DNA of 64,000 nucleotides from assembly GCA_020444515.1 (NCBI GenBank), contig JAHLKX010000003.1, forward strand, positions 124,001 through 188,000, written 5' to 3'. The DNA comes from Bacteroidota bacterium (GTDB taxonomy: Bacteria > Bacteroidota > Bacteroidia > Bacteroidales > JAADJA01). Position 1 is the first letter of the stretch. Every line of letters starts with the position of its first letter. The position numbers were made by a program, and so were the translations under genes. The notes beneath the pieces were generated by a model that made no database searches, was not told the origin of the DNA, and saw only the letters and a program-made list of their open reading frames with translations. Positions 26,696 to 34,167 of the stretch are shown in pieces.

Positions 26696-27979
26696 ATGAA
26701 AAAAGATCGGGTCTCCTCCTCATACCGTGGATTTATATTCCACCTTCACCCACCGAAGGTGGCGGCTGCATCAATAAAATTCAACCGTACTTTTGGCATG
26801 GGCGGAATGGCATTGTTGCTTTTCACTTTACAACTGATCACCGGTCTATTATTGCGCTTTGCATATGTTCCCACCCCTGCTGAGGCTTATGATTCCATAC
26901 TTTTCATCGACCAGGAAATATTATTTGGGGGATTTATCCGGAACATCCACTATTGGAGCGGAATATTTTTTGTAATCGTTACTTTTCTGCATTTCATCCG
27001 GGTATTTTATTCGCAGGCGATCTTTGTTCCGCGCAGAATAAACTGGATCATCGGAATGGGATTGTTGATCCTGGCAATCCTATCCAATTTCACAGGCTAC
27101 CTCCTCCCCTGGGATCAGCTATCTTATTGGGCGGTGACTGTGGCTACCAATATGCTCACGTATATTCCACTGGCTGGTGAATGGATGTTATCGGTGATCC
27201 GTGGTGGGGATGATGTGGGTTCGGCAACATTGCTTAATTTTTACAATTTCCATACAGGCATATTACCCATTGCAATGGTTTTGCTGATGGTTTGGCATTT
27301 TTGGAAAGTTCGGAAGGCCAAAGGTGTGGCAATTGCTTTGAATGAGGAAGAGGAGCGGGTTTCAACCAATCCCCATCTTTTACTCAAAGAGCTCACCATT
27401 GGGCTGATGCTGCTTGCCCTTATTTTTATAATATCAGCCCTATTCAATGCTCCTTTGCAGGAAAGGGCCAATCCGGCATTCAGTCCAAACCCGGCCAAAG
27501 CACCCTGGTATTTTATGGGGATACAGGAACTGCTCTTGCACATTCATCCATTTTTTGCTTTTATCGTATTGCCGCTGATCTTTTTTACCGGATTGATCTG
27601 GATGCCGTATGCCATCAAAGAAGGGAATCAGGGTACCTGGTTCCACTCTGAAAAAGGAAAAAAGCTGGCCATTCAGGCAGCATGGCTTTCCCTTCTGATA
27701 ACACCCCTGATCGTATTACTTGAAGAATATGTCCTTCACTTTGAAGTCTGGCTGCCTTCCATACCAAAGTTCGTCAGCGAGGGATTGGTCCCAATGGCGC
27801 TGCTGCTGACATCATTTGGGATTTATTTAGGAATTTTGAAAAAAAGATATAAACCCACAATCACCGAACTGATCATTGCCCTGTTCACAGTGTTTGTGGT
27901 TTCATATATTGTATTGACCATCATCGGAATATGGTTCCGCGGTGAAAGTATGAAATTGTTTTGGCCATGGCAAATATAG
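26696..27979 (+). CDS. Cytochrome b (b6-type, N- and C-terminal parts in one chain)
   Basis: A 427-residue membrane protein that would carry two b haems and the quinol site of a Rieske/cytochrome b complex. Haem-ligand histidines are His85 and His99 in one helix and His186 and His201 in another. The 14- and 15-residue spacings match cytochrome b6 rather than mitochondrial-type cytochrome b. The quinol-site motif appears as KAPWYFMG (residues 268-275) in place of PEWY; APWY variants are known in menaquinol-using complexes. About eight membrane helices are visible, and the subunit IV-like half is fused. The gene overlaps the Rieske gene and begins right after a hairpin. Menaquinol as the donor is inferred. 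Confidence 0.92.
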   Translation: MKKDRVSSSYRGFIFHLHPPKVAAASIKFNRTFGMGGMALLLFTLQLITGLLLRFAYVPTPAEAYDSILFIDQEILFGGFIRNIHYWSGIFFVIVTFLHFIRVFYSQAIFVPRRINWIIGMGLLILAILSNFTGYLLPWDQLSYWAVTVATNMLTYIPLAGEWMLSVIRGGDDVGSATLLNFYNFHTGILPIAMVLLMVWHFWKVRKAKGVAIALNEEEERVSTNPHLLLKELTIGLMLLALIFIISALFNAPLQERANPAFSPNPAKAPWYFMGIQELLLHIHPFFAFIVLPLIFFTGLIWMPYAIKEGNQGTWFHSEKGKKLAIQAAWLSLLITPLIVLLEEYVLHFEVWLPSIPKFVSEGLVPMALLLTSFGIYLGILKKRYKPTITELIIALFTVFVVSYIVLTIIGIWFRGESMKLFWPWQI

Positions 27980-28446
27980 GTAGACGCAACTTTGTAAAAA
28001 GATTATGGGCAGCCCTTGGGATCATTGCAGGGGCCGAATTGCTGATTGCTTTCTCGGGTTTTTTCAGTGCCAAAAGAAAGCCATTGACATCCGATTCTCA
28101 AAAATTAGTTGAAGCAGGAAAGGTTAGTGATTTTCAAATGAATTCTGTTTTCCCTTTTCGAAGCGGGAAATTTTTCCTGGTGCGATTGAGCGATGGTGGT
28201 TTTATGGCTGTTTCCCTAAAATGCACCCACCTGGGCTGTTCGGTGATATGGAATGATGAGAAGAAAACATTTGTATGTCCATGCCATGCCTCGTCCTTTG
28301 ATCAGGTTGGTCAGGTTATCAGTCCCCCGGCTCCACGGGCACTGGATACCTATCCAGTCATCATAGGGGAAGGTAAAGTAATGGTGGATATTACAAAATC
28401 GGTTCGACGGAAACAATTCGAATCTTCGCAGGTAACTTACGCATAA
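27967..28446 (+). CDS. Rieske [2Fe-2S] protein
   Basis: A 159-residue iron-sulfur subunit that takes electrons from quinol. The N-terminus (RRNFVKRLWAALGI) has a twin arginine before a single membrane anchor, consistent with Tat-dependent insertion. The cluster ligands are in CTHLGC (Cys86, His88, with Cys91 for the disulfide) and CPCH (Cys104, Cys106, His107). SFDQVGQVISPPAPRALDTYPV continues the fold. The ATG at 27967 is preferred over a TTG six bases upstream. It overlaps the cytochrome b gene by 13 bases and ends 1 base before the octahaem gene. Confidence 0.93.
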   Translation: MANIGRRNFVKRLWAALGIIAGAELLIAFSGFFSAKRKPLTSDSQKLVEAGKVSDFQMNSVFPFRSGKFFLVRLSDGGFMAVSLKCTHLGCSVIWNDEKKTFVCPCHASSFDQVGQVISPPAPRALDTYPVIIGEGKVMVDITKSVRRKQFESSQVTYA

Positions 28447-28447
28447 T

Positions 28448-30754
28448 ATGAAACAAAAAGATACATGGATCAAAACCGGAATAATCGCAACGATTTTTAT
28501 CGTATTGTCGATGCCACTGTATCTTCTGAAAAAAAACCTAAGTAATCCAGAAAACATAAACCTAAATAATGGGCCCACCTATGTTGGCAAAAAAATCTGT
28601 ATTGACTGTCATAAGGTTCAGTATGAACTCTGGGAGGGCTCCGACCATGACCTCGCCATGGACTATGCCACGGATTCCAGCGTGCTTGGAAATTTTAAAA
28701 ATGTCGAATTAACTGCACAGGGCAAACTTCACAAATTCTATAAAAAGGACGATAAGTTTTATGTATATACCGACGGAGCTGATGGCACCATGCAGGAGTT
28801 TGAAATCAAATACACCTTCGGTTACCATCCCTTACAACAATACCTGGTTGAATTTCCGGGTGGCCGACTTCAAACCCTACCCCTAACCTGGGATACCATA
28901 ACAAAAACATGGTATCATATGGCCGATTCCGTATACGCTGATGAAGATGTGAATGCTATGAACTGGCTACACTGGACCAACCAGGCACAAAACTGGAATG
29001 GTATGTGCGCCGACTGCCACTCCACCAATTTGCAGAAAAACTTCGACCTCAATACCAATACGTACAGCACAACCTGGTCGGAAATTGATGTGAGCTGTGA
29101 AGCCTGCCATGGGCCTGCATCGGAACATATCAAATGGGCCAACCTGCCTGAGATGGCCCGTCCACAAAACACCAATACCGGTTTGATCGTTCAAACAAGC
29201 AATATTGATAATCGCCGGTATGTCGATTTATGTGCCCGCTGTCACACCCGGCGCAGTGCATTGCGCGATTACGATTTTGACTGGAGCGACCTGCTTGATC
29301 AAATGATCCCTGAACTGGTGCGCGAACCACTCTATTTCCCGGACGGACAAATTTTGGAAGAGGATTATGTTTTCGGCTCTTTCACTCAAAGCCGCATGTA
29401 CATGGAAGGTGTGCAATGCAATGATTGCCATGATGTGCACAGCGGTAAGCGCCATCAGGAAGGAAATATCCTCTGTGTGCAATGCCATCGATCGGATGTG
29501 TACGATACTTATGAACATCACTTTCACCAATATTCCGGGAAAAGCAACCTTGACGTTGTAGATGAATTTGGTGTAAAGCAACCAGTTGGGTCCGGTGCTC
29601 AATGCATCAATTGTCATATGCCAGGCCGGTATTACATGGGTGTGGATTACCGCCGCGATCACAGCTTCCGTGTACCCCGACCCGACCTTTCGGATAAACT
29701 GGGAACTCCAAATGCTTGCACACAATGCCATGCCAATAAATCCAATCAATGGGCAGCGGGTTTTATGAAAAAATGGTATGGGGAAAGCATCCGGCCCCAT
29801 TATGGTCTCGCACTGGCGGCAGGTGCAAGAATGGAGCTCGATGCATTTGAAAAACTGAGAAGGCTCATCAATGACGATCTCTATCCCATAATCGTAAGAG
29901 CTACGGCACTGTCTATCCTCGGCGAAAACTACCCTGATAGCAGTGCGTCCATTTTAAAAAACAATATGAAGGATGTGGAATCATTGATCCGATACACAGC
30001 TGTTCATCATTTTCAAATCACCAGCCTTGAAGGCCTGGATGCCGTTATACCCCTTTTGAATGATCCTGTCAGGGCTGTCCGTTATGAAGCCGCCATCAGG
30101 CTTTCGATCATTCCAGCCGACCAATTCCCGGCAAAAAGCAAACATTCACTGGAGGAGGCGCTTGATGAATACAAGGAGGCTATGGAATATTCCGCTGATT
30201 TTGCCGCCAGTCGACACAATCTCGGAAATTATTATCGAAGCAGAAACAATCCAACAAAAGCGGTGGAAAACTATAAGGCCGCCATCAACATCGATAACCT
30301 GTTTTACCCAGCCAAGGTAAACCTGGCAATGATCTATAACCAACAAGGCCAAAACGACAAAGCTGAACAATTATTCAGGGAGGTAATCAGTGAACAACCA
30401 GATAATGGGGAGATCTATTATTCGCTTGGGTTGTTGCTGGCAGAACAACAAAAATTCGCAGAAGCTGCAAACATGCTGGAAGAGGCGATCAAAAAAATGC
30501 CTGAACGCATCCGGATCCGGTATAACTTAGGTTTGATCTACCAGTATCTGAATGAACCTCAAAAGGCTGAAAAGGTTCTGCTTCAAGGCCTTCAAGTCAG
30601 TCCGGAAAATTTTGACCTTTTATTTGCGATTGCTGATCTTTACATGAAACAAGGAAAACGGGAAAAAGCACTTCAGTATGCCAGCCTTTTAAATGATTTG
30701 TATCCGGAGAATGAGGCTGGTCGAAATATTTTAAATGTTATTGAAAACCAGTAA
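28448..30754 (+). CDS. Membrane-anchored octahaem cytochrome c with HEAT/TPR tail
   Basis: A 768-residue protein with one N-terminal membrane segment (residues 10-28) and eight CxxCH haem sites at residues 51, 187, 217, 262, 324, 343, 386 and 424. A HEAT-like stretch (about 470-560, with RAVRYEAAIRLSI) follows. Then come about five TPR units (about 575-765), for example ASRHNLGNYYRSRNNPTKAVENY and GEIYYSLGLLLAEQQKFAEAANML. It starts one codon-space after the Rieske gene, so the three genes form one operon. It probably takes the place of cytochrome c1/f as the electron exit, with the TPR tail docking a partner. An enzymatic role, as in other multihaem cytochromes of nitrogen or sulfur metabolism, cannot be excluded. 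Confidence 0.9.
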   Translation: MKQKDTWIKTGIIATIFIVLSMPLYLLKKNLSNPENINLNNGPTYVGKKICIDCHKVQYELWEGSDHDLAMDYATDSSVLGNFKNVELTAQGKLHKFYKKDDKFYVYTDGADGTMQEFEIKYTFGYHPLQQYLVEFPGGRLQTLPLTWDTITKTWYHMADSVYADEDVNAMNWLHWTNQAQNWNGMCADCHSTNLQKNFDLNTNTYSTTWSEIDVSCEACHGPASEHIKWANLPEMARPQNTNTGLIVQTSNIDNRRYVDLCARCHTRRSALRDYDFDWSDLLDQMIPELVREPLYFPDGQILEEDYVFGSFTQSRMYMEGVQCNDCHDVHSGKRHQEGNILCVQCHRSDVYDTYEHHFHQYSGKSNLDVVDEFGVKQPVGSGAQCINCHMPGRYYMGVDYRRDHSFRVPRPDLSDKLGTPNACTQCHANKSNQWAAGFMKKWYGESIRPHYGLALAAGARMELDAFEKLRRLINDDLYPIIVRATALSILGENYPDSSASILKNNMKDVESLIRYTAVHHFQITSLEGLDAVIPLLNDPVRAVRYEAAIRLSIIPADQFPAKSKHSLEEALDEYKEAMEYSADFAASRHNLGNYYRSRNNPTKAVENYKAAINIDNLFYPAKVNLAMIYNQQGQNDKAEQLFREVISEQPDNGEIYYSLGLLLAEQQKFAEAANMLEEAIKKMPERIRIRYNLGLIYQYLNEPQKAEKVLLQGLQVSPENFDLLFAIADLYMKQGKREKALQYASLLNDLYPENEAGRNILNVIENQ

Positions 30755-30807
30755 ATCATCCATCGTTAAGGATCAAAATATTCAATACATGACGTATTAG
30801 AAAAGTG

Positions 30808-30815
30808 TAATTTTG
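30808..30815 (+). promoter_or_regulatory. Predicted -7 element of the DUF748/AsmA-like gene
   Basis: TAATTTTG, 28 bases before the ATG at 30844. It separates this gene from the cytochrome operon. Confidence 0.55.
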
Positions 30816-30843
30816 TCGGCGGAAATCACCAAAGCAAATTTAC

Positions 30844-33051
30844 ATGCTGAAGAAAACTTTATTGATCGGTATTGTTTCAATACTCGTCATTCTATTACTG
30901 GCGATGTTGCTGGCCCCGAGAATCGCCAAACGATATATCATCAATCATAGCCAGGAATTAGTAGGCAGGCAAATTGATCTGGGAAAGATAAAAATCAATT
31001 ACTTCACAGCCACCATCCGGTTGATTGATTTTAAAATGTTTGAAGCCAATGAAAAAGAGGTGTTCGTATCCTTCGACACATTGCGCATTAATGCGGAACC
31101 ATTGCACCTTTTCAAAGATGAACTTGTAGTCGAAGAATTCTATTTGAAAGGCCTGCAAGCCCGGATCATTCAGAATGATTCCATTTTCAACTTTGATGAT
31201 CTCGTCACTTTTTTCGAGGCTGCTGGAGATACAACTAATCATGAAACAGAAGTTGATTCAACCGTTTCAGATTTTAAATTTGAATTTTCGAATATAGCCA
31301 TCAGAGAGGCAATATTCACATATCAGGATATTCCGCTCGAGAAAACCCTGTCCACCAAAAACCTGAATCTTGAAGTTCCATTCATCAGCTGGGATCAGCA
31401 ACATTCAAGTGAGGCAGGCTTGAAATTTTATTTTGAAAACGGTGGATTTTTCCAATCGAAGATTGAGGTGGATCCAAAATCCAAAAACTTCAATGCACAA
31501 ATCAATATTAACCGACTTGAACTACAACCATTTTATGAATACACCCTTGATTATGCAAATTTAGGTTCACTGGAAGGTTCTTTGAATACAAATCTGGTTT
31601 TGACCGGAAACATCGATTATCCGGAAGAAATTTTGGTGAGTGGTCCTTTTGATTTATACAATTTTAAAACCACCGACCAGCGACAATTGCCTTTTATTTC
31701 AGTACCCCGCATTCATGGTCGTCTTAAAAAAATAGACTATGCTCATGAGTATTATGCCTTTGATACACTTGCACTTTACGATCCCCATTTTTATGTAGAA
31801 ATTTATGATTCAACCATCAATGTTTACGAGGCCACTGATTATTATGCCTATTTCCCTCCTGAAGAAGATGATGATGAAATCGAAGGCTCTGATAATACCT
31901 TGGCTGGTTCTGTTGATTCAACAACTTCCGTTCTTTACTATGGATTTGACCATTTGGAGATTAATAACGGAACGATGGACCTGGTCGACAAAACAACACC
32001 GGATCCATTCCAATATAACCTGAGCAATATAGAGTTGAATGCCGATAGCATATTCAGCAATGCTGACTGGGTGACACTCTATGCAGATATGTTGCTCAAT
32101 AAACGTGGGAAATTAGCATCTGAAATAGGGTTTTTCCCTGAGGACCCTATGGATCTGAGTTTAAATTATGTCATTACTGATTTCCTGCTGAGTGACTTAA
32201 ATATATATTCCCGCCATTATATGGGTTTCCCAATCCTTTATGGTGATATGTATTACAAATCGAATACCCAGATCCTTAAAGGTCAGCTTACCAGCGATAA
32301 CAAACTGGTTATAACCAATGCAGAAATTGGAGATAAGCGAGGCGGACTTTACAATTTACCACTCAAGTTTGCGCTTTTTCTTCTCAAGGATCGAGATGGC
32401 GTGATCGACCTGGATATTCCCGTTAGGGGCGACCTGAATGACCCAAAGGTAAGCATCGGTAAAATTGTATGGCAGACCTTTAAAAATCTGATCATAAAAG
32501 TGGCTGCTGCACCTTTTGATTTCCTGGCCAGTGTTATCAGTGTGGATCCCAAAGATATTAAGTCCATTGAATACGCCTACCTTGATACAGCTTTTACCGA
32601 ACAGCGAAAGCGGCAGGTTGACTTACTGCTTGAACTGGAGCAAAAAAAACAAGATCTTGAAATTGAGTTGGTATATTTTAATGATGTGGATAAAGAAAAG
32701 CGTCAAATAGCAGTGTATGAGGCCGGAAAGATGTTTTCAGCAGAGACAGGTAAGGATTACCGTTCTGACGAGCCGGATTTCATTGAATTCCTAAAACTCA
32801 AAACCGAAACAGACTCGATTGATATAGGTGATGCCGCTCTGGAGATCATTCCTGCCTCAATAGTTGACTCCCTCAGTGCTCAATTCAGACAATTCCGACG
32901 CAACTCTATCGAAAACTACCTGGACAGGGTGGGTGATTCCACCGAGATTAAGGTGTTCATACCCGATCCAAAATCGCCAAAGAACTTGGGAAGCGAGCCG
33001 AAATTTGAAGTTAAATATTCGATCAAAGGAACATCCCCTGATGAAGAATAA
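30844..33051 (+). CDS. DUF748/AsmA-like envelope protein
   Basis: A 735-residue protein with one N-terminal membrane segment (residues 5-25) and a long, beta-rich periplasmic part. The pattern RIAKRYIINHSQELVGRQIDLGKIKINYFTATIRL, taken piecewise, is the AsmA-type start. The end shows a DUF748-like region (LPLKFALFLLKDRDGVIDLDIPV near residue 510, then KIVWQTFKNLIIK). AsmA-like proteins are bridge-shaped and several move phospholipid between membranes; that role is inferred here. A charged acidic loop (PPEEDDDEIEG) sits near residue 340. The last 150 residues contain a coiled-coil-like stretch. It has its own promoter and is followed by a small membrane protein. Confidence 0.8.
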   Translation: MLKKTLLIGIVSILVILLLAMLLAPRIAKRYIINHSQELVGRQIDLGKIKINYFTATIRLIDFKMFEANEKEVFVSFDTLRINAEPLHLFKDELVVEEFYLKGLQARIIQNDSIFNFDDLVTFFEAAGDTTNHETEVDSTVSDFKFEFSNIAIREAIFTYQDIPLEKTLSTKNLNLEVPFISWDQQHSSEAGLKFYFENGGFFQSKIEVDPKSKNFNAQININRLELQPFYEYTLDYANLGSLEGSLNTNLVLTGNIDYPEEILVSGPFDLYNFKTTDQRQLPFISVPRIHGRLKKIDYAHEYYAFDTLALYDPHFYVEIYDSTINVYEATDYYAYFPPEEDDDEIEGSDNTLAGSVDSTTSVLYYGFDHLEINNGTMDLVDKTTPDPFQYNLSNIELNADSIFSNADWVTLYADMLLNKRGKLASEIGFFPEDPMDLSLNYVITDFLLSDLNIYSRHYMGFPILYGDMYYKSNTQILKGQLTSDNKLVITNAEIGDKRGGLYNLPLKFALFLLKDRDGVIDLDIPVRGDLNDPKVSIGKIVWQTFKNLIIKVAAAPFDFLASVISVDPKDIKSIEYAYLDTAFTEQRKRQVDLLLELEQKKQDLEIELVYFNDVDKEKRQIAVYEAGKMFSAETGKDYRSDEPDFIEFLKLKTETDSIDIGDAALEIIPASIVDSLSAQFRQFRRNSIENYLDRVGDSTEIKVFIPDPKSPKNLGSEPKFEVKYSIKGTSPDEE

Positions 33052-33095
33052 TTTAAATTGCTTATATTTGATCCTAAATTAAAAAATTACCAACT

Positions 33096-33299
33096 ATGAA
33101 TCTGAGTATGTTAAGCAAATATGTAGGGCTCATCTCCGGTATTATTGGAGGCCTTTTTCTACTGGCCGGCATCATCGGTTATTTTACCGATGAATTCCTG
33201 AATGTAAGAAATTTTACCTGGTTTTTCTGGGCTGCCAACACATTTATTATGTTTGGCATCTTTGGTATGGTAAGTTATATTGCTTTGCGGGATAAATAA
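33096..33299 (+). CDS. Small two-helix membrane protein
   Basis: A 67-residue protein with two clear membrane helices (about residues 8-29 and 41-62) joined by a short loop, FTDEFLNVRNF. Hydrophobicity and an adjacent terminator support a real gene. It is 44 bases after the AsmA-like gene and probably co-transcribed. The family is not recognised and no function can be given. Confidence 0.6.
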   Translation: MNLSMLSKYVGLISGIIGGLFLLAGIIGYFTDEFLNVRNFTWFFWAANTFIMFGIFGMVSYIALRDK

Positions 33300-33326
33300 G
33301 AATAAGCAATAGTGCCATAAAAAATC

Positions 33327-33365
33327 AAACCACCTCTTTGCGGATGAAAAGATGGTGGTTTTTTT
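33327..33365 (+). terminator. Terminator after the small membrane protein
   Basis: AAACCACC (33327-33334) pairs with GGTGGTTT (33354-33361), followed by T. It ends the AsmA-like/small protein transcript. Confidence 0.75.
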
Positions 33366-33409
33366 AATGCACTGATATTAAATTTTATAAATCCAAGAGT
33401 ACAAATCCT

Positions 33410-33417
33410 TAGATTTG
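33410..33417 (+). promoter_or_regulatory. Predicted -7 element of the barrel protein gene
   Basis: TAGATTTG matches TAnnTTTG. An ATG at 33419 would lie before or at the transcription start, which supports the ATG at 33437 as the real start. Confidence 0.5.
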
Positions 33418-33436
33418 CATGGAAGAATCAGAGTGT

Positions 33437-34030
33437 ATGAAAAAACTATTTTTTATTTTTCTGATGATTTTTGCGGTTTCGCAATCTCGAGCCCAGATGA
33501 CCGGAGGATTAAAGGGAGGCATGAATATCAATGACCTTATTATCACCAATAAACATGGAAGATTTACCGAAGAAGAATTTAAAACCCGACTTTCTTTCCA
33601 TGCCGGTAGTTATGTTCAGAATACTTTTTCGGATCATTTTGGATGGCGGATTGAAATGTTATTTTCCAATAAAGGGGTCCAAATCGATCATGATGGAGTC
33701 ACCACTGAAGTAAGTCTGAATTACCTCAACTGGCCTGTTTTACTCGTTTACACTACCAGTCACCATCTCGACCTGGAAGCAGGTTTGGAACTAGGATATA
33801 TGATTTCCGGTGAAGAGCAGTATCAATCCTTTGATATGGGAATGGATATCGGGGCACGATACCACTTTTCGGACAAGCTGAACATTGGGCTGCGGTATAA
33901 CCTGGGTTTTCCTTTTGATTTTCAATTGGATGATCCTGAGCTCTCTGCCAATCCGCCTGCTTATCAAAACAGTGTCTTGCAATTTTCTCTGGGATTTAAT
34001 CTGATCCAGGAGCCGGCTTTAACAGATTAA
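33437..34030 (+). CDS. Outer-membrane beta-barrel protein (porin-like)
   Basis: A 197-residue exported protein with a signal peptide (MKKLFFIFLMIFAVSQSRAQ, cleavage after about residue 20). The mature part has alternating strands, e.g. GGLKGGMNIND and GWRIEMLFSNKGVQI, and LNIGLRYNLGFPF, ending in LQFSLGFNLI before a short tail. This is the Bacteroidota PorT/OmpA-barrel-like 'outer membrane beta-barrel' type of about eight strands. An upstream ATG at 33419 is rejected because it precedes the signal peptide and overlaps the promoter. It is monocistronic. Confidence 0.8.
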   Translation: MKKLFFIFLMIFAVSQSRAQMTGGLKGGMNINDLIITNKHGRFTEEEFKTRLSFHAGSYVQNTFSDHFGWRIEMLFSNKGVQIDHDGVTTEVSLNYLNWPVLLVYTTSHHLDLEAGLELGYMISGEEQYQSFDMGMDIGARYHFSDKLNIGLRYNLGFPFDFQLDDPELSANPPAYQNSVLQFSLGFNLIQEPALTD

Positions 34031-34130
34031 GATATTTTTTATAAAATTGATGGGGCTGTAAAATATCACTAAAACCGGTATCGTTGATTAAATGAATGAT
34101 AAATTTTTCATGGTTTTTAGTTAATAATTC

Positions 34131-34161
34131 AAAACCCACCTGTCCTTACCAGGTGGGTTTT
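34131..34161. terminator. Bidirectional terminator between barrel gene and GNAT-nitrilase
   Basis: AAAACCCACCTG (34131-34142) and CAGGTGGGTTTT (34150-34161) form a perfect 12-base stem with a 7-base loop between two convergent genes. It is 6 bases beyond the GNAT-nitrilase stop. Confidence 0.8.
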
Positions 34162-34167
34162 GTAATA

